Shown: positions 9,151 to 17,677, counted from the stretch's first letter. The stretch: DNA of 64,000 nt from Candidatus Latescibacterota bacterium (GCA_022820485.1 JAJEFJ010000096.1:124001-188000); one strand, 5' to 3'. The notes: generated from the sequence alone by a model not told the origin. Made by a program: numbers and translations.

Positions 9151-9186
9151 AATAAAAAACCCCGCCGAACAGTGCGATCGGCGGGG
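9151..9186 (-). terminator. Rho-independent terminator after the WG-VK secreted-protein gene
   Basis: On the minus strand a perfect 9-bp stem (CCCCGCCGA / TCGGCGGGG, + strand 9160-9168 and 9178-9186) with a 9-nt loop is followed by TTTTTTATT. It lies 27 bp past the stop of the secreted protein gene ending at 9213, and so insulates it from the DUF6772-like pair. Confidence 0.88.
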
Positions 9187-9212
9187 TCCGTACGTCTGAT
9201 GGAACAGGCGTA

Positions 9213-9719
9213 CTAGTCGGCGGCTGTCGCTTTGACTTGACCCCAAGTCACGGCCTCAACAGCCGTGCTTATCTGGGGAGCGGTCCAGCTCGCGGGCACG
9301 ATCGGTGACGAAACCCAGCGGCCGTTAACCTCAGCCTCCGCGGAAACGCCATAAACCACGGACTCGGGATTCGGCAGGTCTGGAAAAAGTTCCATACTGT
9401 ACCGACCCTGAGCGGGCGTGGCTTCCACATGGCCCCACGGCACAAAGGCGGGCTGTGTTTCGGCGGGCTCAACGATCTCTCCACCGGCTTCGACATAGAT
9501 CTCATCGGGGTCGAAAACCTGCAAATAGATCGCGTAGCGGGTCGCATCTTCGACCTCCTCCCACTCGACTAGCACGAACTGGGACTGAGGGCTAGCAAGA
9601 CTGACCCGTACGTCTTCCGGTCCCATAAGCTCCATGGCACCGTGAGGACATCCGCCCTGTGCCCAAGCCGCGCTCGCGAACGCGAGGGCTACGCCGGCCA
9701 TTAGCATCCTCTTTTTCAT
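9213..9719 (-). CDS. Small secreted beta-sandwich protein with C-terminal WG-VK motif
   Basis: A 168-residue protein with a clear Sec signal peptide (MKKRMLMAGVALAFASAAWAQ). The start is ATG 9719, chosen over an upstream in-frame start because AAGGAGGT sits seven bases before it. The mature part has a fibronectin-III-like strand pattern (VRVSLASPQSQFVLVEWEEV, ATRYAIYLQVF). The protein ends in AVEAVTWGQVKATAAD. A very similar ending, AVEATSWGRVKSHLD, closes the unrelated secreted protein at 56408-57334, so the tail is probably a shared sorting or anchoring element. Function of the body is unknown. A strong terminator follows. Confidence 0.72.
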   Translation of the reverse strand: MKKRMLMAGVALAFASAAWAQGGCPHGAMELMGPEDVRVSLASPQSQFVLVEWEEVEDATRYAIYLQVFDPDEIYVEAGGEIVEPAETQPAFVPWGHVEATPAQGRYSMELFPDLPNPESVVYGVSAEAEVNGRWVSSPIVPASWTAPQISTAVEAVTWGQVKATAAD

Positions 9720-9805
9720 AAGGCACCTCCTTAGAAAAGAGTGGATACTATTAGCTAAAGTACCATTATTCCCGGCAAAATCCAAATTTTTATCTCCACC
9801 CGCCT

Positions 9806-10582
9806 CTATTGGTCGCCGCGTGGGTCGGCGCGCAAAGTCGCTAGGTGATCGTCGAGGACTTGGACGCCGTAGCGGAGGGCATTGCCGACGTTGAGGAAGC
9901 GATATCCCCAGCGAATTTTCTCTTGGATCTCGGACACGTCTGTCAGCGTAGTGCCCACGGCGATTTCCGTGTCCGCTAGCTGTTGCGGCACGTCGCGCAT
10001 GATTTGCTGCACTTGTTGCGACCCAGTGTCGGTGATCGTCCCCACGGTCGCTGACAGGTCCAACGGCCCGACGAAAATCACGTCAATGCCGGGCACGCGC
10101 TTGATTTCGTCCAAGTTGTCGTAGGCCCGTTGGCTTTCGAGTTGGAGGACGACGAGTGTCTCCTCATTGGCGGTTTTGATGACCTCGTTCCAGTCCGCGC
10201 CCGCGATTTGGGTCCACATGGGCGAGAGACCGCGCCGGCCTTCGGGAGCGTAGCGGGCGGCCTCAACCGCGGCGGCCGCTTCTTCAGCCGTATCGACTTG
10301 GGGCACCATCACGGCGACTGCGCCCGCGTCATACGCCTTCTTGATCAGCGCGGGATCATTCCATGCGACGCGCACCATAGGCGCGACGCCGCGCATCCGC
10401 GCCAGCACCAAGATCGAGTCGAGCGCTTCGGTGGCGTGGGGCATGTGCTCGGTGTCGGCCCAGATGAAATCGGGGCCGGTGGCGATGATCAACCCGGCCA
10501 CGTGTGGGGTGGGAGCCGACAGGCTGGTGCCGAGGAGGATTTCGCCGCTGCGCAAACGTGCTTTTAGGTCGTTGGGATACAT
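9806..10582 (-). CDS. HpcH/HpaI-family aldolase (2-keto-3-deoxy sugar acid aldolase type)
   Basis: A 258-residue class II pyruvate aldolase with the TIM-barrel signatures of HpcH/HpaI and GarL enzymes: WADTEHMPH (catalytic His loop), MVPQVDTAEEA, RYAPEGRRGLSP and FVGPLDLSATVG. These enzymes reversibly cleave 2-keto-3-deoxy acids or 4-hydroxy-2-ketoacids to pyruvate and an aldehyde, using a divalent metal. ATG 10582 has GGAG upstream. A sugar-acid dehydratase (11524-12723) lies nearby, and together they could form a non-phosphorylated sugar-acid route. Exact substrate is not predictable. Confidence 0.85.
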   Translation of the reverse strand: MYPNDLKARLRSGEILLGTSLSAPTPHVAGLIIATGPDFIWADTEHMPHATEALDSILVLARMRGVAPMVRVAWNDPALIKKAYDAGAVAVMVPQVDTAEEAAAAVEAARYAPEGRRGLSPMWTQIAGADWNEVIKTANEETLVVLQLESQRAYDNLDEIKRVPGIDVIFVGPLDLSATVGTITDTGSQQVQQIMRDVPQQLADTEIAVGTTLTDVSEIQEKIRWGYRFLNVGNALRYGVQVLDDHLATLRADPRGDQ

Positions 10583-10599
10583 GGATAGCTCCGTTGGAT

Positions 10600-11409
10600 T
10601 TAACCGTACAGTGAATAGAAGATGAGGCCACCGAGCAGGATGCGATAGGCGGCAAACGAGTAGGTGCCGTGACGCTGAAGGAAGCGGAGTAAAAAGCCGA
10701 TTGACAGGTAGCCGCTAATCGCGGCGGCGAGGATCCCCAGCCCCAGACTCAGCAGCCCAGTGCCGCCTAGGCCTCCTTCGAGCAGGGCGAATAGTTGCAG
10801 GAGGCCGCTGGCACCAATGGCCGGCAGGCCGAGCAAAAAGGAGAAGCGGGCGGCATCGGCGCGCTGGAGGCCCACGAAAAGCCCGCCCATAATCGTCGAG
10901 CCAGACCGCGAACACCCGGGAATCAGGGCGAGAGCTTGGCACAGGCCGATGAACTGGATGGACCAGAAGCCGAGGTCCTGCATGGTGCGCTCGCGCCGCC
11001 CCACGCGCTCGGCCAGTATCAAAAACAGCGCGAGGACGATCAAGCTCGCGGCGATGAGAGGGAGCTGGCGCGCCTCGGTCTCGATAAAGTCGCGTCCCCC
11101 GAGGCCGAGCACGGCAATGGGCACGGTGCCCACGGCAATGGACCACGCCATGCGGCAGTCAGGACTGTGGTCGAAGTTGCGGTGCACCACCCCTTGCAGC
11201 GCGGCAACGACTAGCCTTTTGACATCGGCCGTGAAATACGCGAAGACAGCCGCGAGCGTCCCCAGTTGGATCACCGCAGAAAACGCCGCGCCTGGATCGT
11301 CCCAGCCGAGAAAATGGGGGACTACCCTCAGGTGAGCGGTGCTACTGATGGGCAGAAATTCGGTCAGACCTTGGACTAGGCCTAAGATGAGTGCTTCTAG
11401 CCAGTGCAT
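10600..11409 (-). CDS. uppP: Undecaprenyl-diphosphate phosphatase UppP/BacA
   Basis: A 269-residue polytopic membrane protein of the usual BacA length. Both family boxes are present: GLTEFLPISSTAHL (residues 14-27, with the catalytic Glu and the Ser-rich PISS) and ALIPGCSRSGST (about 161-172). It recycles undecaprenyl diphosphate to undecaprenyl phosphate at the inner membrane, the lipid carrier used for peptidoglycan and for the polysaccharide made by the EPS operon at the left. It shares its strand with the aldolase 17 bp downstream, which may simply be co-transcribed. Confidence 0.95.
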   Translation of the reverse strand: MHWLEALILGLVQGLTEFLPISSTAHLRVVPHFLGWDDPGAAFSAVIQLGTLAAVFAYFTADVKRLVVAALQGVVHRNFDHSPDCRMAWSIAVGTVPIAVLGLGGRDFIETEARQLPLIAASLIVLALFLILAERVGRRERTMQDLGFWSIQFIGLCQALALIPGCSRSGSTIMGGLFVGLQRADAARFSFLLGLPAIGASGLLQLFALLEGGLGGTGLLSLGLGILAAAISGYLSIGFLLRFLQRHGTYSFAAYRILLGGLIFYSLYG

Positions 11410-11460
11410 GGAGGGATTAAGCTAACCGTCGCCGCCCGCCCCGACAAGGACGGCCCGCCC

Positions 11461-11490
11461 TTGACAAAAACGCGGGCCGGTGTGCAGAAT
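11461..11490 (+). promoter_or_regulatory. Sigma-70-like promoter of the dehydratase/kinase operon
   Basis: TTGACA at 11461-11466 and CAGAAT at 11485-11490 are separated by 18 bp, with TGTG directly before the -10 (extended -10 character). They lie in the 114-bp divergent gap between uppP and the dehydratase, about 34 bp before its ATG. Confidence 0.5.
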
Positions 11491-11523
11491 ACCCCCTGAT
11501 TTTCACCATAACAAGGAGACCTT

Positions 11524-12723
11524 ATGACCGTTCAGATTAAAGACGTCCAAACCATTCTCACCCAACCGGCCGGCTCTCGCTTGGTTATCGTCAAGATTAT
11601 TACTTCGGACGATGGTCTATACGGACTCGGTTGCGCGACCTTTACCCAGCGCTTCCACGCCGTACATACGGCCATCGAACAGCATTTCAAGCCCTTTCTC
11701 ATTGGCCGCGACGTGGACCGCATCGAAGAAACGTGGCAGATGTTGATGGTCAACGGCTATTGGCGCAACGGCCCGGTGCTCAACAACGCCATCTCTGGCG
11801 TCGATCAGGCGCTGTGGGACATCAAGGGCAAGCGAGCGGGGATGCCGGTTTATCAGCTTTTGGGCGGCAAGTGCCGCGAGGGAGCTGCGGTGTACGGCCA
11901 CGCGGGTGGCGATACGCCCGAAGCTGTCGTCGATAGCATCCGCCAGTTCCAAGAGCAAGGTTATCGCTACATCCGCTGCCAGATGGGCGGGTACGGCGGC
12001 AAGGCATCGACCTTGGTCAAGCCCGAGGGCGCGCCCGAAGGTGCGTATTACAACCGCAAAGAGTACATGATGAACCACCTGCGGATGTTTGAGCACATCC
12101 GCGCAGAACTGGGCTTTGAGGTGGAACTGCTGCACGATATTCACGAGCGGCTGCACCCGATTGAGGCGGTGGGCTTTGCCAAGGATGTGGAAGAGTTCAA
12201 GCTGTTCTTCTTGGAGGACGCGCTCGCGCCCGAAGACATCGAGTGGTTCCGCCACATCCGCCAGCAATGCGCGACGCCGCAGGCTATGGGCGAGCTGTTC
12301 AACCATCCGCACGAGTGGACGCCGCTTATCGAAGGGCGGTTAATTGACTTCATGCGCATGCACGTCAGCCAGATGGGCGGGATCACGCCGGCGCGCAATG
12401 TGGCGGCTTTCGGGCAAATGTACGGGGTGCGCACGGCTTGGCACGGCCCGGGTGACACCTCGCCGGTGGGGCACGCGGCCAACCTGCACTTGGACTTGTG
12501 GGCACCTAACTTCGGGATCCAAGAGTGGTGCCGGTTTGCAGAGCACGTGTACGAGATGTTTCCGGGACTGCCCGAGGTGCGCAACGGATACATGTATCCG
12601 AGCGACGGGCCGGGGCTGGGGATCGACATCGACGAGGACTTGGCGGCCAAGTATCCTTGCAAAGACGAGGTCATTGGGTGGACGCAGACGCGCTTGCCCG
12701 ACGGTAGTCCGGCGCGGCCCTAA
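11524..12723 (+). CDS. Mandelate racemase/enolase-superfamily sugar-acid dehydratase (ManD/RspA-like)
   Basis: A 399-residue enolase-superfamily protein. It has the capping domain (residues 1-120), then a barrel with metal ligands in the ManD arrangement: D205 and H207 in LLHDIHERL, E231 in FFLEDAL and E257 in MGELFNHP. The catalytic histidine is in TAWHGPGDTSP. The C-terminal PSDGPGLGIDIDE is typical of the D-mannonate/D-gluconate dehydratase group. It would dehydrate an aldonic acid to a 2-keto-3-deoxy acid. ATG 11524 has AAGGAG upstream and a good promoter. Two bases separate it from the kinase gene, which implies one operon. Many family members have low or no ManD activity, so the substrate remains open. 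Confidence 0.85.
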   Translation: MTVQIKDVQTILTQPAGSRLVIVKIITSDDGLYGLGCATFTQRFHAVHTAIEQHFKPFLIGRDVDRIEETWQMLMVNGYWRNGPVLNNAISGVDQALWDIKGKRAGMPVYQLLGGKCREGAAVYGHAGGDTPEAVVDSIRQFQEQGYRYIRCQMGGYGGKASTLVKPEGAPEGAYYNRKEYMMNHLRMFEHIRAELGFEVELLHDIHERLHPIEAVGFAKDVEEFKLFFLEDALAPEDIEWFRHIRQQCATPQAMGELFNHPHEWTPLIEGRLIDFMRMHVSQMGGITPARNVAAFGQMYGVRTAWHGPGDTSPVGHAANLHLDLWAPNFGIQEWCRFAEHVYEMFPGLPEVRNGYMYPSDGPGLGIDIDEDLAAKYPCKDEVIGWTQTRLPDGSPARP

Positions 12724-12725
12724 AG

Positions 12726-13910
12726 ATGAAAATCCTAGTTTCCAATCTCGGCAGCACCTCGTTTAAGTACAAGGTCTTTGCCATGCCCGAGGAGGTGGTT
12801 TTGGCGCGGGGCGGCATGGATCGGATCGGGGGTCAAGGCTCGGTACACACCTTCGAGATCGGCGGGGCCGACGAGGTTGAGCAGGCCGTGGATCTGCCCG
12901 ACCACGCCAGCGCGATTGACGAGGCCTTTGCGCGCTTGGCCGAAGGTGGGGTGTTGGCTGCGGTGGAGGAGTTGGACGCCGTGGGGTTTAAGGCTGTCCA
13001 CGCGCGCGCTATTTCCGGGGTGGTCGAACTAGACGAGGACGTCGTCGGGCGGATGGAGGATTTTTATCCGCTGGCCCCGGCGCACAATCCCGCGTACGTG
13101 GCGGCGATTCGGCAGTTTGCGCGGGTAGTCCCCAAGGCGCGGCGGGTTGGGTGCTTTGAGACGGCGTTCCACGGCGCGATGCCGCAGCGGCGCAAAATGT
13201 ACGCCGTGCCCTACGCTTGGTATGAGCAGTACGGCATCCAGCGCTATGGCTTCCACGGGGCCAGCCATCGCTATGCCGCCGAGAAAGTCGTGGAACTGAC
13301 AGGGCGCGTCGATCTCAAACACGTCAACATGCACTTGGGCGGATCCTCGTCGCTGTGCGCGGTAAAGGACGGAGTCTCGCAGGGGGCGTCGCACGGACTG
13401 AGTCCGCAGAGCGGCCTGCCGCAGAACAACCGCATCGGCGACTTGGATCCGTACGCGCTGGATTTGGTGATGCGCAACGAGGGCCGACTGTGGGACGAGG
13501 TGTTGGCGCAGTGTGCTAACGAGGGCGGACTGGTGGGGCTTTGCGGATACAGCGATATGCGCGACATTGAAGCGGGTGCGGCAAGCGGCGACGAGCGCTG
13601 TGCTTTGGCCATAGACGTGCTGGCGACCTCAGCGCGCGACTGGTTGGGAGCTTTTGCGGTGGAGATGGGCGGGCTGGACGCGATTAGCTTTACCGGCGGC
13701 ATTGGCGAGTACTCGGCTGCCGTGCGCGGGCAGATTCTACGCGACTTGGAATTTCTGGGGGTGGTGATGGATGCGGCTAAGAATGAGAGCGTGCAAGGCG
13801 AGGGCAGCCTGCACGCTGCGGCGAGCCGAGTGCCTATTTACGTGCTGCGCACCGACGAGGAACTGGTGGTGGCGCGGCAGACTTGTGAATTTTTGAGAGC
13901 GATCCCCTAG
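12726..13910 (+). CDS. Divergent acetate/propionate-family kinase
   Basis: A 394-residue ASKHA-fold kinase aligned over its whole length with acetate kinase. N7, S10, S12 and K14 of the N-terminal loop, LAPAHNP, YGFHGASHRY, HLGGSSS and TDEELVVA are conserved. Several positions differ from canonical AckA: the VHGG segment reads KAVHARA with Lys for Arg91, the catalytic Asp148 position appears as Glu (CFETAFH), and the GDIDP box reads NNRIGDLDP. It may phosphorylate a different small carboxylate, or be a specialised kinase linked to the sugar-acid dehydratase two bases upstream. No phosphotransacetylase gene is in the window. Confidence 0.8.
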   Translation: MKILVSNLGSTSFKYKVFAMPEEVVLARGGMDRIGGQGSVHTFEIGGADEVEQAVDLPDHASAIDEAFARLAEGGVLAAVEELDAVGFKAVHARAISGVVELDEDVVGRMEDFYPLAPAHNPAYVAAIRQFARVVPKARRVGCFETAFHGAMPQRRKMYAVPYAWYEQYGIQRYGFHGASHRYAAEKVVELTGRVDLKHVNMHLGGSSSLCAVKDGVSQGASHGLSPQSGLPQNNRIGDLDPYALDLVMRNEGRLWDEVLAQCANEGGLVGLCGYSDMRDIEAGAASGDERCALAIDVLATSARDWLGAFAVEMGGLDAISFTGGIGEYSAAVRGQILRDLEFLGVVMDAAKNESVQGEGSLHAAASRVPIYVLRTDEELVVARQTCEFLRAIP

Positions 13911-14012
13911 CCTCCCTTCTATGATGGGGTGCAGGTGCGATTGGACAGTATGATTAGAGCGGCCTACTGGCTGGGCATGGCTATGTACCGCAAATATCCG
14001 CGCCGGTACTAA
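13911..14012 (+). other. Short open frame directly after the kinase stop (possible gene remnant)
   Basis: After the kinase TAG the same frame stays open for 33 codons and ends RAAYWLGMAMYRKYPRRY. An internal ATG at 13950 could start a 20-residue peptide. The composition looks coding-like, but I recognise no family and see no ribosome site. It could be the tail of a deleted gene or chance. Confidence 0.2.
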
Positions 14013-14073
14013 CCGCGCTACGCTTTTGTTGACAACCCCGACTTGACAAGACCTGCTCTTTCCAGCAAACTTG

Positions 14074-14108
14074 TTGGCAACAATATCGTTGGCAACAATA
14101 TCGTTGGG
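14074..14108 (+). repeat. Perfect 15-bp tandem repeat in the leader of the two-ATPase cassette
   Basis: The unit TTGGCAACAATATCG occurs twice head-to-tail (14074-14088 and 14089-14103), followed by a third partial start (TTGGG). It ends 16-20 bp before the chosen ATG at 14124. TTGACA boxes lie upstream at 14029 and 14043. It may be a binding site, or a slippage-prone leader if translation starts further upstream, where it would encode VGNNIVGNNIVGK. Confidence 0.75.
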
Positions 14109-14123
14109 AAAAGAGATGTAATC

Positions 14124-15365
14124 ATGACGCTCAGGAAGGCAGGAGGGAATTGGGTCGATGGGGATCAATTCTTTGATCGGGATGCCGAACTCGAAGCACT
14201 CACCGAGCGAGTAAAAGACGGAACCCATACACTGCTGACTGCGCAACGGCGGATGGGCAAGACGAGCTTGGTTCGGGAGTTACTGCGTCGCCTAAAGAGC
14301 GAGGGGTGCTTCGAGACGATCTTTGTTGATCTGGAAGGTGCTCGCACTCCAGCAGACGCCATCGCCGAGATCGGGGTTCGGTCAAAGTCGGTGCAGGGCG
14401 TACAGCACAAGCTCAAATCTTGGCTTGCCAATACCTTTCAAGGGGTCGTTGATCGAGTCGATACCCTATCCGTCTCCGAGGTACAGGTGAAGTTGCGCGC
14501 CGGAATCGACGCCGGAAACTGGCAGCAAAAGGGAGACGAGGTCTTCGCGGCCTTGGCCGAGAATGAGCAGCCGGTGGTGCTCGCCATCGACGAGTTGCCG
14601 ATTCTCGTCAATCGTCTGCTCAAGGGGGACGACTACTGCATCACGCCGGAGCGAAAGCAGGCAGTGGACGAATTCTTGAGTTGGCTACGCAAGAACGGTC
14701 AAGAACATCGAAGTCGGGTCTGCCTGATCCTCTCCGGCAGCGTGAGTTTGGAGCCGATTCTGCAACAGGCCGGGCTCAGCGCCCACGCGAACATCTTTTC
14801 TCCCTTCGATCTGAAGCCTTGGGACGATGAGACCGCCACCGCCTGTCTCATGGCGCTGGCGGCGACCTATGACCTCGATTTCTCTCCCGACATTTGCAAG
14901 AACATGTGCCGCCGGCTGCGGTGTCAGATTCCCCACCACGTGCAGCAGTTCTTCGATAATCTCCACGAACATCTGCGCCGGGCTGACCGGCGGGAAGCCT
15001 CGCTAGAAGATGTAGATCGCGTGTACACTACCGAGATGCTGGGTGTTCGGGGCCAGATGGATCTAGAACACTACGAGAGCCGGTTGCGAATGGTGCTCGG
15101 GGACAAAAGTTATCCGGCCGCCTTAGATATATTGACCGAGGCCGCAGTCAATGACGGACTACTGCATAGCGATGCCATCAATCAATATTATGAGTACTTC
15201 CAAGCTGAATCCGACCCGGTCTCGATCAAGGATATTCTCAGTGTGCTCGAACATGACGGCTATCTGGTGAGAAAAGGGGAAGATTACCGGTTTGTATCGG
15301 GGCTGCTCGAAGCTTGGTGGCATGCTCGGCATGGCCGATACTTCGTTCCCATAGCCTGCCGCTAA
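14124..15365 (+). CDS. AAA/STAND-like ATPase with C-terminal winged-helix region, gene 1 of ATPase pair
   Basis: A 413-residue ATPase. Walker A is LLTAQRRMGKTSLV (residues 37-50); the first glycine is replaced, as in many ATPase-domain-2-type proteins. Walker B is VVLAIDELPILV. SRVCLILSGSVSLEPIL fits sensor 1. The C-terminal DPVSIKDILSVLEHDGYLV looks like a winged helix. ATG 14124 (MTLRKAGGNW) was preferred over a TTG at 14043, because the intervening residues are encoded by a tandem repeat. The second ATPase gene starts 26 bp downstream. The pair has the look of an accessory, possibly defensive, signalling module. Function is unassigned. Confidence 0.75.
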   Translation: MTLRKAGGNWVDGDQFFDRDAELEALTERVKDGTHTLLTAQRRMGKTSLVRELLRRLKSEGCFETIFVDLEGARTPADAIAEIGVRSKSVQGVQHKLKSWLANTFQGVVDRVDTLSVSEVQVKLRAGIDAGNWQQKGDEVFAALAENEQPVVLAIDELPILVNRLLKGDDYCITPERKQAVDEFLSWLRKNGQEHRSRVCLILSGSVSLEPILQQAGLSAHANIFSPFDLKPWDDETATACLMALAATYDLDFSPDICKNMCRRLRCQIPHHVQQFFDNLHEHLRRADRREASLEDVDRVYTTEMLGVRGQMDLEHYESRLRMVLGDKSYPAALDILTEAAVNDGLLHSDAINQYYEYFQAESDPVSIKDILSVLEHDGYLVRKGEDYRFVSGLLEAWWHARHGRYFVPIACR

Positions 15366-15391
15366 GCCAAAACGAGGGGCTAAGCGATAGC

Positions 15392-17677
15392 ATGACCATT
15401 AGAAAGTCCAACCCAGGGTTTCTCACCGACGACGAATTGGTATCCTCGTTCTGTGTTCGGACGGGCGAGTTCGAATCAATCGTCGAGATGCTGCGCGAAT
15501 GTACAGGAAGCGCCAACCCACATCAGATTGTGATCGGCCCGCGCGGAAGCGGGAAAACGAGCCTGCTGCTGCGCGTCGCGGTCGAGGTGCAACGGGATAT
15601 CGAATTGCGGTCCGGGTTCTTTCCGATAGTCTTTGCCGAGGAGAGCTACGAAGTCTCCACCACCGGAGAGTTCTGGTTGGTATGTCTGTCCCGCCTAGCC
15701 GACCAAGTGTCTCACAAGGAAGATGCTCCCAACCTGCACCGAACGTACGAAGACTTATGTACCATTCAGGACGACCAAACTCTTGCTGAACGCTGCCTTG
15801 GCGCTCTGCTCGACTTCTCGGACCGAGAGGGTAAGCGACTCGTACTGATGGTCGAGAATCTGAACATGATGTTCAGGGACATGGCGGACCCGGACGCGGG
15901 CTGGCAGTTGCGCAAGATCCTCCAGACCGAGCCGCGGATCATCCTGCTCGCCAGTGCAACTAGCCGATTCGACGAGATTGATAACCCAGACCATGCTTTA
16001 TACGACCTATTCCGAATACTGCTGCTACGTCCGCTCGACACCAACGAATGCGCCGTGCTGTGGGAAGCGGTGGCCGGCAAATGTCCTCCGTCTGAGACTA
16101 TTCGATCGCTGGAGATTCTCACCGGTGGTAGCCCGCGCCTGATCGCCATCGTGGCTCGCTTCGGCGCGGGGCGTTCCTTTCCCGAACTCATGGCCGAACT
16201 ACTCGACCTTGTTGATGACCATACAGAGTACTTCAAGAGCCATATCGAATCGCTCCCGGCACAGGAGCGGCGAGTCTATCTCGTGCTCGCCGACCTGTGG
16301 AAGCCAGCGACTACGAAGGAGATTGCGGTCCGTACCCGGCTGGAGACGAGCAAGTGCAGTGCCCAACTCACCCGCCTCATCGAGCGGGGTGTCGTTCAGG
16401 TCTCGGGTGGTACTGCTCGGCGCAAACAGTATTACCTGACCGAGCGCCTCTACAACATCTACTACTTGCTGCGGCGCACTCGCGGACCGAATGCCCTGAT
16501 CGAGGCTCTCATCCAATTCATGGAGTCGTACTATTCTGGTACTGAACTGAAGGATATCGGTGTTCACATCGCCCGCGAGGCAGGGAGTTTCGGCGGGGAG
16601 ATGAAGTCGCTGGCCCGGATCGCACTCGCGCAGATGATGGAGTTGCCGGCACTGGCCGAGCATCGCGAAGAGTTGCTTACGATGATTCCCGAAGGTTTTA
16701 CGGAGGTTTTCGAGCGGGGTTCTGTACCTTCCAATGTGGAGAGGAAGACGTCGGTCGGTGTGGAACAGCATCCCCGTCGGGGGGACCAAAGTAGCGAGAA
16801 TGCGAACGAACAGGCTGAGTTTTTGGCCGCGAAGGAGATTTTCGATAAAGCGGTTGCTCTGACGAATCAGAACCGGCTGGAGGAAGCACTTACCGTCTTC
16901 GACGAAGTGGTGCGCCAATTCGCCGAGAGCGAAATACCGATAGTCTCCCGACTAGTCGCAATGGCCCTCTTCGAGAGAGGATTCACTCTCGATGACTTAG
17001 ATCGACCCGAGGACGCACTTACCGCCTTTGACGAAGTGGTGCGTCGATTCGCTGAGAGCGATGTGCCAGACCTGCTCGAATCAGTTGCACAGGCGCTTGT
17101 CAGCAAAGGATTCACGCTCGTCAGGCTGAATCGTCCGGAAGACGCACTGGCCGCCTGTGATGAGGTAGTGCACCGATTTGGCGACAGCGAGTCTCCTGCG
17201 TTTCGTATGGCGACAGAGTACGCGCTTCTTATAAAAGCGGATTTTGCGATGGAGCGTCAACAGCACAAGGTAGCCATCGAGGCGGCAAGTTGGGTACTTG
17301 ATATATGCCACACGGAATTGTCGGAGAGCCGACGGCTGGCTCACCTAATCAGGGCAAAGGCGACCCTCGCAAGCGGGGACCTGTCCGCGAGCGAGCGAGA
17401 CATCGCGGCGATCTTGACGATTCTCCCCAATCTCGACTCTCTTTCGAAGGGAAGTCTTGACGTACTGATGACGTTCAGTATCGAGATCGGGCCAGAGCGC
17501 ATGGTCGAGCTTATTCAGGCGTCGCCGTCGGCAAATCTTCTGTTGCCGCTTGCGACGGCTTTGGAACAGGAACTCGGTCGCGAGCCTCGGGTGGCGCTTG
17601 AGGTCGCGGAAGTTGCCCAGGACATCCGAAGGGATCTGGCGAGGCTGAAGGAAACGCAGAGTGATGGCATCGAGTAA
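15392..17677 (+). CDS. Large ATPase with C-terminal 43-residue TPR-like repeats, gene 2 of ATPase pair
   Basis: A 761-residue protein. The N-terminal P-loop domain has Walker A VIGPRGSGKTSLLL (residues 47-60). Its Walker B-like strand reads RLVLMVENLNMMF, with Glu where Asp is usual, then LLASATSRF. A winged-helix region follows (RVYLVLADLWKPATTKEIA). Near residues 497-640 there are three repeats of 43 residues with the core EDALxAFDEVVRRFAESD; the DNA period is 129 bp (starts at 16880, 17009 and 17138). The architecture ATPase, wHTH and TPR resembles STAND sensors. ATG 15392 was chosen because the protein family-like part begins there. Co-transcribed with the preceding ATPase. Confidence 0.75.
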   Translation: MTIRKSNPGFLTDDELVSSFCVRTGEFESIVEMLRECTGSANPHQIVIGPRGSGKTSLLLRVAVEVQRDIELRSGFFPIVFAEESYEVSTTGEFWLVCLSRLADQVSHKEDAPNLHRTYEDLCTIQDDQTLAERCLGALLDFSDREGKRLVLMVENLNMMFRDMADPDAGWQLRKILQTEPRIILLASATSRFDEIDNPDHALYDLFRILLLRPLDTNECAVLWEAVAGKCPPSETIRSLEILTGGSPRLIAIVARFGAGRSFPELMAELLDLVDDHTEYFKSHIESLPAQERRVYLVLADLWKPATTKEIAVRTRLETSKCSAQLTRLIERGVVQVSGGTARRKQYYLTERLYNIYYLLRRTRGPNALIEALIQFMESYYSGTELKDIGVHIAREAGSFGGEMKSLARIALAQMMELPALAEHREELLTMIPEGFTEVFERGSVPSNVERKTSVGVEQHPRRGDQSSENANEQAEFLAAKEIFDKAVALTNQNRLEEALTVFDEVVRQFAESEIPIVSRLVAMALFERGFTLDDLDRPEDALTAFDEVVRRFAESDVPDLLESVAQALVSKGFTLVRLNRPEDALAACDEVVHRFGDSESPAFRMATEYALLIKADFAMERQQHKVAIEAASWVLDICHTELSESRRLAHLIRAKATLASGDLSASERDIAAILTILPNLDSLSKGSLDVLMTFSIEIGPERMVELIQASPSANLLLPLATALEQELGREPRVALEVAEVAQDIRRDLARLKETQSDGIE
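16880..17266 (+). repeat. 129-bp coding tandem repeats (three units) in the ATPase-TPR gene
   Basis: Three units begin at 16880, 17009 and 17138. Units 1 and 2 are the most alike; unit 3 is more diverged. Each encodes a helical hairpin with DEVV(R/H)(R/Q)F, as in TPR-like arrays that expand and contract by recombination. Confidence 0.75.

Noticed and set aside
11617..12312. 231-codon minus-strand frame opposite the dehydratase
   Set aside because: The + strand has the full set of enolase-superfamily ligands; the opposite frame is a shadow.
14074..14108. CRISPR-like array
   Set aside because: Two adjacent 15-bp units without spacers, placed in a gene leader.
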